NCBI GenBank assembly: GCA_963715485.1
Contig: OY970244.1
Coordinates: forward strand, 3,038,001 to 3,102,000
Origin: SG8-30 sp963715485
GTDB lineage: Bacteria; Pseudomonadota; Gammaproteobacteria; Steroidobacterales; Steroidobacteraceae
Direction: 5' to 3'
Length of the DNA stretch: 64,000 bases
Part shown: one piece after another, positions 1 through 8,449 of the stretch
Position numbering within the stretch: position 1 is the first letter of the stretch
Layout: each line of letters starts with the position of its first letter
Notes under the pieces: model-generated
Told to the model about the DNA's origin: nothing
What the model saw: the letters and a program-made list of their open reading frames with translations, nothing else
Databases searched by the model: none
Position numbers and translations under genes: made by a program

Positions 1-1
1 C

Positions 2-2497
2 TGCCCCGACCACGGGATGGACCTGTCGGCGCAGACGGTCAGCCAGATGGTCGACCAGGTGCTGCGCTTGCCCGAGGGCACGCCACTCGCGCTGCTCGCA
101 CCAGTGATAAAGGACCGCAAGGGCGAGCACCTGCAGGTCTTCGAGGAGCTTCGCGGCCGCGGCTTCATCCGCGCCAGGGTCGACGGCAAGCTCGCCGAGC
201 TGGACGACCCGCCGAAGCTGGATCTGCGCCGCAAGCACACCATCGAGGCTGTCGTGGACCGGTTCAAGGCGCGACCTGACCTGGGGCAGCGGCTGGCAGA
301 ATCCTTCGAGACGGCGCTCAGGCTCGGCGAGGGCGTGGCGCGCGTGGCTTTTCTCGACGAGCCCGATCGCGAGGAAATGGTCTTCTCCGACAAGTTCGCC
401 TGCACCATCTGCGGATATTCCCTGTCGGAACTCGAGCCCAGGTTGTTTTCGTTCAATAACCCGGCCGGCGCCTGCCCCGCCTGCGACGGCCTGGGCGTCA
501 AGCAGTTCTTCGACCCCGCCCGGGTCGTATCGCAGCCCTCGCTATCGCTTGCAGGCGGCGCGGTGCGTGGCTGGGACCGCCGTAACGCCTATTACTACCA
601 GATGGTCCTGGCGCTGGCGCAGCACTATGGCTTCGATCCCGAGGCGCCCTGGGAGGACTTGCCTCACAAGTCGCGCGAAGTGCTCATGTACGGCAGCGGA
701 GACGAGGAGGTCGAATTCCGCTACTTCGACTCGCGCGGCCGCGTCGTCAAGCGCAAGCACCGCTTCGAAGGGGTCATCAACAATCTCGAACGCCGCTACC
801 GCGAGACCGAGTCCCTGTCGGTGCGTGAGGAACTGTCCCGCTACCTCGGCACCCGTACCTGTCCTGAGTGCGAGGGAACGCGTCTGACCCGTGCAGCGCG
901 CCACGTGTACGTCGGCCGGCGCAGCCTGCCGGAGATTTCTGCGCTGTCAGTGGGCCGCGCGCAGGCCTTTTTCAGCCAGCTCAGCCTCGATGGCTGGCGC
1001 GGCGAGATCGCCGCCAAAGTCGTCAAGGAAATCGGCGACCGGCTGGGCTTTCTGGTGGACGTGGGACTCGACTACCTGACACTCGACCGTAGCGCCGAGA
1101 CTCTGTCCGGCGGCGAAGCGCAGCGTATCCGGCTGGCCAGCCAGATCGGATCCGGCCTGGTCGGCGTCATGTACATCCTCGATGAACCATCGATTGGCCT
1201 GCACCAGCGCGACAACCAGCGCCTGCTGGACACACTGCACCGGCTGCGGGACCTCGGCAACACGGTTATCGTCGTCGAACACGACGAGGATGCGATTCGC
1301 CAGGCTGACCATGTCGTCGACCTTGGTCCCGGCGCGGGCGTCCACGGCGGACAGGTCGTGGCCCAGGGCACGCCGGCGCAGGTCGAGGCGCATCCGGATT
1401 CGGTCACCGGCCAGTACCTGTCCGGTCGGCGCCGAGTCGAGGTGCCACTCCAGCGGACCCCGCGCGACCGCAAGCGGTTCCTGCGGGTGGTGGGCGCCAG
1501 TGGCAACAACCTGCAGCAGGTAACCGTCGACTTCCCACTGGGACTCATGACCTGCGTGACCGGCGTTTCCGGCTCCGGCAAGTCCACGCTTGTCAACGAC
1601 ACGCTGTACCGGCGCGTCGCCGAGCACCTGAACGATTCATCGTACGATTCAGCCCCTTGCGAGGGGGTCGACGGCCTCGAGCAGGTCGACCGGGTGATCG
1701 ACATCGACCAGAGCCCCATCGGCCGCACGCCGCGGTCGAACCCGGCGACCTATACGGGGCTTTTCACGCCGATCCGCGAGCTCTTCTCCGCAACCCCGGA
1801 GGCCCGCTCGCGTGGCTACAAGCCGGGCCGTTTCAGCTTCAACGTCAAGGGCGGGCGCTGTGAAGCCTGCCAGGGCGATGGCGTACTCAAGGTCGAGATG
1901 CACTTCCTCCCGGACGTCTACGTGCCCTGCGACGTCTGCAAGGGCAAGCGGTATAACCGCGAGACACTCGAGGTTCACTACAAGGGCCGCAGCATCCACG
2001 AAGTGCTCGACATGACCGTCGAGGATGCACTGGCCTTCTTCCAGGCGGTACCAGTCGTGGCCGGCAAACTGCGTACGCTGATGGATGTCGGCTTGTCGTA
2101 CCTCCGGCTGGGACAGAATGCCACCACCCTCTCGGGGGGCGAAGCGCAACGCGTCAAGCTCGCCAAGGAGCTGTCGAAGCGCTCGACCGGCCGGACGCTT
2201 TACATCCTGGACGAACCTACAACCGGGCTGCACTTCCATGACGTCGAACAGTTACTCGGTGTGCTGCACCGGTTGCGTGACGAGGGCAATACGGTGGTGG
2301 TCATCGAGCACAACCTGGACGTGATCAAGACCGCGGACTGGATCATTGATCTTGGCCCGGAGGGTGGCGACGGCGGTGGTCGCGTGATTGCGGAAGGCAA
2401 GCCCGAACAGGTCGCACGGACCAAGGACAGCTACACTGGCCACTATCTGGCGCAGATGCTGGCGCGAACCACTTCAACGACCCGCCGCAGGGCCTGA
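2..2497 (+). CDS. uvrA: UvrABC excision nuclease subunit A (5' end outside window)
   Basis: DNA-damage recognition ATPase of nucleotide excision repair; it dimerises and loads UvrB on lesions. The reading frame is open from the first bases of the window, and the first ATG at 17 is internal, because the preceding codons (CPDHG) match the region around residue 120 of E. coli UvrA. About 115 N-terminal residues, including the first Walker A, lie upstream. Visible parts are a CxxC zinc module near residue 135, the first ABC signature LSGGEAQRIRLASQ, the second Walker A GVSGSGKST, the TPRSNPATYTG segment, the zinc finger CEACQGDG...CDVCKG, and the second signature LSGGEAQRVKLAKE with its Walker B LYILDEPTTGLH. 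831 residues are in the window and the C-terminus is complete. Confidence 0.97.
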   Translation, partial: CPDHGMDLSAQTVSQMVDQVLRLPEGTPLALLAPVIKDRKGEHLQVFEELRGRGFIRARVDGKLAELDDPPKLDLRRKHTIEAVVDRFKARPDLGQRLAESFETALRLGEGVARVAFLDEPDREEMVFSDKFACTICGYSLSELEPRLFSFNNPAGACPACDGLGVKQFFDPARVVSQPSLSLAGGAVRGWDRRNAYYYQMVLALAQHYGFDPEAPWEDLPHKSREVLMYGSGDEEVEFRYFDSRGRVVKRKHRFEGVINNLERRYRETESLSVREELSRYLGTRTCPECEGTRLTRAARHVYVGRRSLPEISALSVGRAQAFFSQLSLDGWRGEIAAKVVKEIGDRLGFLVDVGLDYLTLDRSAETLSGGEAQRIRLASQIGSGLVGVMYILDEPSIGLHQRDNQRLLDTLHRLRDLGNTVIVVEHDEDAIRQADHVVDLGPGAGVHGGQVVAQGTPAQVEAHPDSVTGQYLSGRRRVEVPLQRTPRDRKRFLRVVGASGNNLQQVTVDFPLGLMTCVTGVSGSGKSTLVNDTLYRRVAEHLNDSSYDSAPCEGVDGLEQVDRVIDIDQSPIGRTPRSNPATYTGLFTPIRELFSATPEARSRGYKPGRFSFNVKGGRCEACQGDGVLKVEMHFLPDVYVPCDVCKGKRYNRETLEVHYKGRSIHEVLDMTVEDALAFFQAVPVVAGKLRTLMDVGLSYLRLGQNATTLSGGEAQRVKLAKELSKRSTGRTLYILDEPTTGLHFHDVEQLLGVLHRLRDEGNTVVVIEHNLDVIKTADWIIDLGPEGGDGGGRVIAEGKPEQVARTKDSYTGHYLAQMLARTTSTTRRRA

Positions 2498-2536
2498 ACC
2501 TTCAATCCCGCGAACCGCGGCCGGCAGGAGATTGCC

Positions 2537-3001
2537 ATGAGATCCTTTACCATCGCCCTTGTTGCAGCCGTTGCCGCGTTCGCGGCAGTCGCAGAAGCTC
2601 CGCGCATCCCGGTGGTAACGGGCGCCTGGGCCCGGGCAACGCCGCCCGGCACGCCAGTCGCGGCCGTCTACCTCACCATAGACAATTCGGCTGGCAAGGC
2701 CGACAGGCTGCTTTCGGTGTCGAGCGACCGCGCAGATCGGGCCGAAGTGCACGCGATCGTACGGGACGGAGATGTCGTGAAGATGCGTCGGGTCGACCCG
2801 CTGCACGTCGGCGCCGGCGAACGCGTGATGCTCGAGCCAGGCGGGACGCACCTGATGCTGATGGGACTGCAATCGCCGCTCGTCGAAGGAGAGATCCTGA
2901 CGGTGGTCATGAAATTTGAACTGGCGGGCGAGATGCGCGTGACGGCGCGGGTGATGGCACCAACCGCTCCGGACCCGCACGCGGCGCATCATCACGAATG
3001 A
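2537..3001 (+). CDS. PCu(A)C-family periplasmic copper chaperone
   Basis: 154 residues. A short N-terminal hydrophobic segment (about residues 5-20) looks like a signal peptide. The diagnostic PCu(A)C copper motif H-x10-M-x21-H-x-M is present exactly, as His72, Met83, His105 and Met107. A His-rich tail (HAAHHHE) may add metal binding. Known members deliver Cu(I) in the periplasm to the CuA or CuB centres of cytochrome oxidases. The start is supported by GGCAGGAG seven bases upstream. It lies 39 bases after uvrA on the same strand, with no ScoI or oxidase gene nearby, so the role is inferred from the motif alone. Confidence 0.9.
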   Translation: MRSFTIALVAAVAAFAAVAEAPRIPVVTGAWARATPPGTPVAAVYLTIDNSAGKADRLLSVSSDRADRAEVHAIVRDGDVVKMRRVDPLHVGAGERVMLEPGGTHLMLMGLQSPLVEGEILTVVMKFELAGEMRVTARVMAPTAPDPHAAHHHE

Positions 3002-3033
3002 TCATTTACCGGATCAGAGGAAGGGACTGCCCG

Positions 3034-3060
3034 CCTTTTCCGGAAAAGGGGACTGTCCCC
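3034..3060. repeat. Pair of adjacent palindromes, REP-like
   Basis: Between two convergent genes lie a perfect 16-base palindrome (CCTTTTCCGGAAAAGG, 3034-3049) and, overlapping its end, GGGGACTGTCCCC (3048-3060). The word GGGACTG also occurs at 3024-3030. There is no T-run, so a classical intrinsic terminator is not evident. GGGGAC-GTCCCC words recall dispersed intergenic palindromes seen in many gammaproteobacteria; that similarity is from memory. Confidence 0.5.
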
Positions 3061-3096
3061 ATTTCTTATCGCAAGGTTGGGTCCCCGCGGGACGGG

Positions 3097-4752
3097 TCAG
3101 AATCCCGCCGCGTGACCGTCCTTCCGTGATTCCGAGGCGCCGGCGTATGCGCCCGTGTCGGGGTCGCGTCGGATCGCCTGGTAACCGCCAAAGTCGCCGC
3201 CGACGTTCCCGATACGGTGGCCGCGTCGCTGCAGTTCGGATACAACCGCGGCCTCGAACCCGGGTTCCAGCACCAGCTCGCCGCCGTCGCTCATGAGCTC
3301 GCCGGTTGGCTCGCTGGAGCCGTCGTGTCGCAGGCGTGGCGCGTCACCGGCTTCCTGCAGGTTCATGCCGAAATCGATCAGGTTGACCAGCACCTGCACG
3401 TGCCCCTGTGGCTGCATGTCCCCACCCATTACGCCGAAGCTGATCAAGGGCCGGCCACCCCGCGTGACGAAGGCCGGGATGATGGTATGGAATGGCCGCT
3501 TGCCGGGCGCGAACACGTTGGGATGCCCAGCAGAGAGCGAAAACAGCTCGCCACGATCCTGCAGCACGAAGCCCAGATCACCCGGCGTCATGCCGGAGCC
3601 CATGCCGCGGAAATTGCTCTGTATCAGCGACACCATCATGCCGTCCGCGTCGGCCACGGTCAGGTAGACGGTGTCAGAACGGGCACCGGGCATCTCTCCC
3701 GGCGGGTAGGTCACGCCGGCGCGGGTCTTGTCGATCAGCTCTCGCCGCTCGTTTGCATAAGTCTTCGACAGCAGCCGCTCGAGCGGTATCGAGGCGAACT
3801 CGGGGTCCGCGTAGAAGCGGGCCCGGTCCTCGAACACCAGCTTCTTCGCCTCGGCCAGCAGGTGCAGGTAGTCGGCGCTGCCGAAGCCCATCTTTGCCAG
3901 GTCGAAGCCCTCGAGGATATTCAACATCTGTAGCGCGGCGATGCCCTGTCCGTTGGGTGGCAGTTCCCAGACGTCGTAGCCGCGATAATTCGTGGCGACG
4001 GGGTCAATCCAGTTGGAACGGTGCGCCGCCAGGTCATCGTAGGAAAGGAAACCGCCGTTGGCCCGCATGTATGCATCGATCGCGCGTGCCATGTCACCCT
4101 TGTAGAACACGTCGCCGCCGCCCTCCGCAATCGCCCGGTAGGTCCGGGCCAGCCGCGGATTGGCGAACATCTCTCCCTTGGCTGGCGCCCGGCCACCGGG
4201 CATGAAAGTCTCGCGAAAGCCCGGGAACCGCTCGAGCACCGTGGCGTTGTGGTGCCAGCCGTCTGCGATGACCTCGGTGACCGGATAGCCCTTGTCCGCG
4301 TAACCGATTGCCGGGGCCAGTACTTCGGTCATGGGCAGCCGCCCGAAGCGGGCATGCAACTCGAACCAGCCGTCCACGGCCCCCGGCACCGTCACGGGCA
4401 ATGGCCCGAGCGGCGGAATGTGGGTGATGCCGTGCGACGTGAAGTAGTCGAGCGTCAACGACCGCGGTGAGCGGCCACTGGCATTCAGGCCGAATGGCCT
4501 GAACTCCTTCGGGTCCCATACGATGGCAAACAAGTCTCCACCGATGCCGGCGCCGGTCGGCTCGGTGAGGCCCAGCACGGCATTCGCCGCGATTGCACCG
4601 TCTACCGCCGACCCGCCGCGCCACATGATCTCCAGCGCCGCCTGGGTCGCTAGCGGCTGGCTGGTCGCGGCCATTGCCCTTGGCGCAAGCACTTCCGAAC
4701 GCGTCGTGAACGGCCCGCCGATGCGTCGTGACCGTTTGGATGCCGAGCTCAT
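3097..4752 (-). CDS. Gamma-glutamyltransferase family Ntn-hydrolase
   Basis: 551 residues from ATG 4752, which has GAGGA about ten bases upstream. The open frame extends to 4893, but the extra 47 residues are low-complexity and would overlap the neighbouring gene. The family cleaves gamma-glutamyl bonds (glutathione, acyl amides) after self-processing before a catalytic Thr. Here that residue is Thr361 in GARSDTVYLTV, splitting large and small subunits. GIGGD, NGQG and the C-terminal GVMGGDMQPQGH segment are family hallmarks. No signal peptide is visible, unlike E. coli Ggt, so this resembles the cytoplasmic YwrD-type or acylase-like branch. The substrate cannot be told. Confidence 0.9.
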   Translation of the reverse strand: MSSASKRSRRIGGPFTTRSEVLAPRAMAATSQPLATQAALEIMWRGGSAVDGAIAANAVLGLTEPTGAGIGGDLFAIVWDPKEFRPFGLNASGRSPRSLTLDYFTSHGITHIPPLGPLPVTVPGAVDGWFELHARFGRLPMTEVLAPAIGYADKGYPVTEVIADGWHHNATVLERFPGFRETFMPGGRAPAKGEMFANPRLARTYRAIAEGGGDVFYKGDMARAIDAYMRANGGFLSYDDLAAHRSNWIDPVATNYRGYDVWELPPNGQGIAALQMLNILEGFDLAKMGFGSADYLHLLAEAKKLVFEDRARFYADPEFASIPLERLLSKTYANERRELIDKTRAGVTYPPGEMPGARSDTVYLTVADADGMMVSLIQSNFRGMGSGMTPGDLGFVLQDRGELFSLSAGHPNVFAPGKRPFHTIIPAFVTRGGRPLISFGVMGGDMQPQGHVQVLVNLIDFGMNLQEAGDAPRLRHDGSSEPTGELMSDGGELVLEPGFEAAVVSELQRRGHRIGNVGGDFGGYQAIRRDPDTGAYAGASESRKDGHAAGF

Positions 4753-4810
4753 TCCGTGCGCGTCCTCATGATTGCGGCCCCGATGCCAGCTTTGTCGCGA
4801 CAGGTCCTCT

Positions 4811-5332
4811 CTAGTCGCCCCGGGCCGTCCGGCCCGCGCTCCTGAACGTGTGCTGCACCTCGCCACCGGCGAATCGCTCGCGGTAACGGCCACGAGTATA
4901 ACCGCCGATCACGCTGCGCCAGAAAGCAACCGCATGGCGATGCCGGGTCGACTCCGTGACCAGCCATGTTCCGTCAAACCTGTCGAACAGCAGCCTGGCG
5001 GCTGCCCGGCCGAGTCCGAGACGGCGCATTGATTGGCGAACGAAGAATTCGGTAAGCCGGAACGCGGCTTCAGGCCCGGTTCCGGCGAGAGAGGTGCGCT
5101 GGACCAGGGCGAAGCCCGCGGGACTACCGTCGTTGAGTATGACGAAAGGGGTCGAGCGCTGATCGCGGAACCAGGGGCCGAGCAAGTCCTGTGACTCCTG
5201 TCCGGTGACCGCCAGAGCCGGGAAAACACCCGTCCCGCCGGCTACGAGATCATCCAGGTATTCACGATAGACCTGTTCAATCCACTTGCGGTCATCGCGT
5301 GATGCTCTTGCATCACGGATGCTGACAGCCAT
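4811..5332 (-). CDS. GNAT-family N-acetyltransferase
   Basis: 173 residues with the GNAT fold pattern. The acetyl-CoA pyrophosphate loop is RRLGLGRAAARLL (about residues 103-115), preceded by a beta strand LTEFFVRQSMR and followed by a region with AVAFWRSVIGG typical of the last helix. It transfers an acetyl group from acetyl-CoA to an unidentified amine. It lies 58 bases upstream of the gamma-glutamyltransferase homologue on the same strand, so the two may be co-transcribed. The substrate is unknown. Confidence 0.8.
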   Translation of the reverse strand: MAVSIRDARASRDDRKWIEQVYREYLDDLVAGGTGVFPALAVTGQESQDLLGPWFRDQRSTPFVILNDGSPAGFALVQRTSLAGTGPEAAFRLTEFFVRQSMRRLGLGRAAARLLFDRFDGTWLVTESTRHRHAVAFWRSVIGGYTRGRYRERFAGGEVQHTFRSAGRTARGD

Positions 5333-5344
5333 GTCACACCCCCG

Positions 5345-5395
5345 AAAAAAAGGCCGGGCGGCGTCGCGGTGATGTTCCGCGTCATCCGCCCGGCC
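5345..5395 (-). terminator. Strong intrinsic terminator after the lipoprotein gene
   Basis: Perfect 10-base stem (GGCCGGGCGG, 5352-5361, with 5386-5395) containing a further inner CGCGG/CCGCG stem, followed on the minus strand by seven T (5345-5351). It lies 25 bases downstream of the lipoprotein stop and separates it from the GNAT gene. Confidence 0.92.
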
Positions 5396-5420
5396 CAGAC
5401 AGCCTGACTCGGAGGCAGTC

Positions 5421-5735
5421 TTACTTCTTCATGGCCTCGGCGGCGTCGCCTGCAGTCTTCTCGACTGCCTCGGCCGCCTCTACAGCGACTTCCTTGGTCG
5501 CATCGGCAGCCCCGGCAGCGGCTTCCTCGGTCGCGGCAGCAGCGTCGGAAGCAGCCTCGCCGACTGCAGTGGCGGCATCACCAGCTGCGTCGGTCGTGGC
5601 CTCGGCCGCAACGGTGACAGCCTGCTCGACCTTGGCGGCAGCCTCTGCGGCTGCTTCCTTGGCTTCTTCCTTCTTGCCGCCGCACGCGCCCAGCGCGAGC
5701 GCCAAGGCAACGGCACCCAGAATCTTCGCATTCAT
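5421..5735 (-). CDS. Small Ala-rich lipoprotein
   Basis: 104 residues from ATG 5735; the longer open frame upstream is 5' leader. A lipoprotein signal peptide ends in the lipobox LGAC, so Cys18 would be lipidated. The mature part is almost wholly Ala, Glu, Asp, Lys, Thr and Val in repeated AAxxAxxA patterns ending in KK, which predicts one long amphipathic helix and no globular domain. It is monocistronic, with its own sigma70-like promoter and terminator, which suggests an abundant envelope protein. It resembles Ala/Glu-rich entericidin- or LEA-like lipoproteins only in composition. No function is recognised. Low complexity makes homology searches unreliable. Confidence 0.85.
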   Translation of the reverse strand: MNAKILGAVALALALGACGGKKEEAKEAAAEAAAKVEQAVTVAAEATTDAAGDAATAVGEAASDAAAATEEAAAGAADATKEVAVEAAEAVEKTAGDAAEAMKK

Positions 5736-5842
5736 TGTCAATACCCCAGAATAGTTTTCAAACAGGTGAGAGTGGGAAAGAGAACTCCGCGGTGACCATC
5801 GAAAGCACAAAAAAATGAGCCTGACGCTCACCGGGTCGCGCA

Positions 5843-5870
5843 ATTCTAGAGGTTTTTCGGTATTTTTCAA
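5843..5870 (-). promoter_or_regulatory. Sigma70-type promoter of the Ala-rich lipoprotein gene
   Basis: On the minus strand, -35 TTGAAA (5865-5870), 16-base spacer and -10 TAGAAT (5843-5848). This would give a leader of about 100 bases before ATG 5735. It lies in the 255-base divergent gap with pepQ, in otherwise AT-richer DNA. Confidence 0.7.
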
Positions 5871-5990
5871 TGGAAGGTAGCGCCTTGGCACGCGTTTCAC
5901 CCCGTGCAGGCACGGCCTGCCTGCGGGGTTCGATCGGCCTGGAGCGCGACGACTCCCCCGCCGGCCCGCGTCGCATTACTGGAGATAACG

Positions 5991-7304
5991 ATGGACACGA
6001 CCGTACAGGCGCTTTTTCCCGCGCACCTCGCTGCGATCATGGATCGTACGGCGCGAGCCCTGGAGGCAACCGGCTTCGACGGCCTTGTTATCGCCTCGGG
6101 CGAAGCCCCCATGCAATTCGCCGACGACCAGCCCTACCCGTTCAAGCCGAATCCCGGGTACAGGCTGTGGGTGCCGGAGGCGACGCCCGGATGCCTGCTG
6201 GTCTTCGAGCCGGGATGCCAGCCTCTGCTGCTTTTCCGTCAGGAGGTCGACTACTGGCACATGCCCCCGCGCGAGCCAGACGGTGCCTGGACCAGCGGTT
6301 TCGACCTGCGAATCGCGCGCAACGCGGCCGAAGCGCGTGAAGCGGTAGCAAGAGGCCGCCGCTGGGCGTTCCTGGGAACGCCTGAGCCGGCCTGGCAAGG
6401 ACGTGCAGAGCCAAATCCCCCAGGTCTGGTCGCCCACCTGGACTACCAGAGGGCCGCCAAGACGCCCTATGAGGTTGAGTGTCTTGCCAAGGCCAGCGAA
6501 CTCGGCGCAAAGGCACACCGGGCCGCTGAGCGCGCCTGGCAGGGTGGTGCATCGGAGTTCGACATTCACCTCGAGTACTGCCGTGCTGCGCGGGCGCGCG
6601 AGGAAGAACTCCCGTACAACAGCATCGTCGCCTGCAACGATCACGGAGCCGTACTGCATTACCAGCACCTGGATCCCATGCCGCCGGCACAACGCCGGTC
6701 ATTCCTGATTGATGCGGGCGCACCGTATGCCGGCTACGGCAGCGACATCACGCGAAGCTATGCCGCGACGACGGGGAGGTTCGCAGACCTGGTCGCGGGA
6801 GTGGACGCGGCGCAGCTGCGCCTGGCGGCCATGGTCGTTCCGGGCCGCGATTATCGCGACATCCACCTGGAGGCACACCGCCTGCTCGCCGGGGTGCTCG
6901 CGGACTGCGGGCTGATCAAGGGTGAGGTGGGCGATGCGGTGGAATCGGGCGTCACGCGCGTATTCTTCCCGCACGGAATTGGCCACCTGCTGGGGCTGCA
7001 GGTGCATGACGTCGGTGGCCTGATGGGTGATGCGTCAGGAACCGAGCGGCCCCGACCGGATGGTCATCCGTTCCTCCGTTTGACCCGCGAACTCGGGCCG
7101 GGCTTCGTCGTCACGATCGAACCCGGCATCTATTTCATCGACCTGCTGCTGGAGGAGGCTCGTGCCGACCACCGCCGGTCGTTGATCGACTGGGACTGCG
7201 TCGACTCCCTGCGCGGCTACGGCGGCGTCAGGATCGAGGACAACGTCGTCGCCCGGTCCGAGGGGCCGCGCAACCTTACGCGCGAGGCCTTCGGCAGGAG
7301 CTGA
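5991..7304 (+). CDS. pepQ: Xaa-Pro dipeptidase (prolidase)
   Basis: 437 residues from ATG 5991, which has GGAG seven bases upstream; E. coli PepQ has 443. A cytoplasmic M24 metallopeptidase that cleaves X-Pro dipeptides and in some species organophosphates. The five dinuclear metal ligands are in order: Asp241 (FLIDAG), Asp252 (GSDITR), His328 (FFPHGIGH), Glu377 (TIEPGIYF) and Glu416 (RIEDNVV), with spacing close to E. coli PepQ. The N-terminal creatinase-like domain (about 1-160) carries RQEVDYWHMPP. The gene stands alone, convergent with mscL. Confidence 0.96.
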   Translation: MDTTVQALFPAHLAAIMDRTARALEATGFDGLVIASGEAPMQFADDQPYPFKPNPGYRLWVPEATPGCLLVFEPGCQPLLLFRQEVDYWHMPPREPDGAWTSGFDLRIARNAAEAREAVARGRRWAFLGTPEPAWQGRAEPNPPGLVAHLDYQRAAKTPYEVECLAKASELGAKAHRAAERAWQGGASEFDIHLEYCRAARAREEELPYNSIVACNDHGAVLHYQHLDPMPPAQRRSFLIDAGAPYAGYGSDITRSYAATTGRFADLVAGVDAAQLRLAAMVVPGRDYRDIHLEAHRLLAGVLADCGLIKGEVGDAVESGVTRVFFPHGIGHLLGLQVHDVGGLMGDASGTERPRPDGHPFLRLTRELGPGFVVTIEPGIYFIDLLLEEARADHRRSLIDWDCVDSLRGYGGVRIEDNVVARSEGPRNLTREAFGRS

Positions 7305-7368
7305 CAGGGGGGGCGGGCGGATCCCGGGGATCCATAGGGCGGCAGAGGCCGGTCCCGCGGCTGCCTGG

Positions 7369-7761
7369 TCACTTCCTGAGCAGGTCCCGAATCTCCTCCA
7401 GGAGCACCTGCTCGCGGGGTGGTGGCGGGGTGGCTTCAGGGGCCGCCGGCTCCGGGGGCTTCTTGAGCTTGTTGATTCCCTTGAGCGCCATGAAGATCAC
7501 CAGCGCGATGATCAGGAAGTCGACCGCAGACTGGATGAAGGCACCGTACTTGATCAGCACCGGCATTTCCTCGGTGCCGATATTCGCAGCCATTTCGGAA
7601 AGGTCGACGCCGCCAGTCGCCGCGCCGACCAACGGCATGATGATCGAGTCGACAAGCGACGAGACGATCTTGCCGAATGCACCGCCGATCACGACACCGA
7701 CCGCGAGGTCGATGACGTTGCCGCGCATTGCAAATTCCTTGAACTCGGAAACCAGGCTCAT
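7369..7761 (-). CDS. mscL: Large-conductance mechanosensitive channel
   Basis: 130 residues, normal for MscL. This inner-membrane pentamer opens under high membrane tension to release solutes during hypo-osmotic shock. The N-terminal helix FKEFAMRGNVIDLAVGVVIG leads into TM1, the pore-lining stretch AFGKIVSSLVDSIIMP is intact, and TM2 (about 75-97, AVDFLIIALVIFMALKG) is followed by a Pro-rich linker and the C-terminal helical bundle VLLEEIRDLLRK. GGGGAC lies before the ATG at 7761. It is convergent with pepQ and separated from rplQ by the ribosomal operon terminator. Confidence 0.97.
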   Translation of the reverse strand: MSLVSEFKEFAMRGNVIDLAVGVVIGGAFGKIVSSLVDSIIMPLVGAATGGVDLSEMAANIGTEEMPVLIKYGAFIQSAVDFLIIALVIFMALKGINKLKKPPEPAAPEATPPPPREQVLLEEIRDLLRK

Positions 7762-7872
7762 TGTTGCGTCCCCATGTCGGTGCTAGTTGGCCGGAACGGC
7801 ACAACCATAGGGTATGACCTGTCCGGAAGGAAGCCCCCGCCGGGCGTCCATGCCGACCCGCCACATAAAGAA

Positions 7873-7892
7873 GGCCGGGGCAAGCCCCGGCC
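7873..7892 (-). terminator. Terminator at the end of the alpha ribosomal operon
   Basis: Perfect 9-base stem GGCCGGGGC/GCCCCGGCC with a two-base centre (7873-7881 and 7884-7892), followed on the minus strand by TTCTTTATG. It lies 55 bases past the rplQ stop and is the first strong stop signal after a long run of co-oriented ribosomal genes. Confidence 0.85.
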
Positions 7893-7946
7893 TCTCCACT
7901 GGCGACCAAGAAGGCTGTCCTGCAGCCCGCATGGAGTGGAAATCGT

Positions 7947-8423
7947 TCACCCCGCAGCAGCCTTCTTGCGGCGCGGCTTTGCCTCGGCCGCGGCCGCCGG
8001 TGCGGTCTTCTTGCCCGCGCGCTTTGCAGGCTTCTTGGGCTCCTCAGCGGACTCGGCCGTCGCGCCCGCCTTGTCGACGAGTTGCATCAGCGCCATGGGG
8101 GCTGCGTCGCCGGGCCGCGTTTCCATCTTCAGGATGCGGGTATAACCACCAGCCCGGGCCTTGAAGCGCGGACCGATGTCCTCGAACAGCTTGCGGACCA
8201 CTTCGTCGTCGCGCAGCTGGGAGAACGCACGGCGCCTGCCGGCAAGGTTGTCGCTCTTGCCAAGGGTGATCAGCGGCTCCACGACACGCCTCAGCTCCTT
8301 GGCCTTGGGCAGGGTGGTACGGATGGTCTCGTGTCGCAGCAGGGCAGCGGCCATGTTGCGCATCAATGCCTTGCGATGCGAGGCATTGCGCGATAGCTGG
8401 CGGCCTGACAGGTGGTGACGCAT
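7947..8423 (-). CDS. rplQ: 50S ribosomal protein L17
   Basis: The first 120 residues or so match L17 (LSRNASHRKALMRNMA, the ARAGGYTRILK motif). L17 lines the polypeptide exit region of the large subunit. At 158 residues it is about 30 longer than E. coli L17 (127) because of a Lys/Ala/Pro-rich tail with repeated KKPAKRAGKK-like words, presumably disordered and RNA-contacting. It is the last gene of the rpsM-rpsK-rpsD-rpoA-rplQ operon, 26 bases after rpoA. Confidence 0.97.
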   Translation of the reverse strand: MRHHLSGRQLSRNASHRKALMRNMAAALLRHETIRTTLPKAKELRRVVEPLITLGKSDNLAGRRRAFSQLRDDEVVRKLFEDIGPRFKARAGGYTRILKMETRPGDAAPMALMQLVDKAGATAESAEEPKKPAKRAGKKTAPAAAAEAKPRRKKAAAG

Positions 8424-8449
8424 GGTCCTTCGTTCCTCGAATCGTCAGC

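Noticed and set aside
5431..5754. Ala/Ser-rich plus-strand frame opposite the lipoprotein
   Set aside because: Reverse image of the Ala-rich repeat; the minus-strand gene has promoter, lipobox and terminator.
7319..7340. GGATCCCGGGGATCC-like palindrome between pepQ and mscL
   Set aside because: Short, GC-rich, no T-run and no repeat seen elsewhere in the window; not enough to call a terminator.
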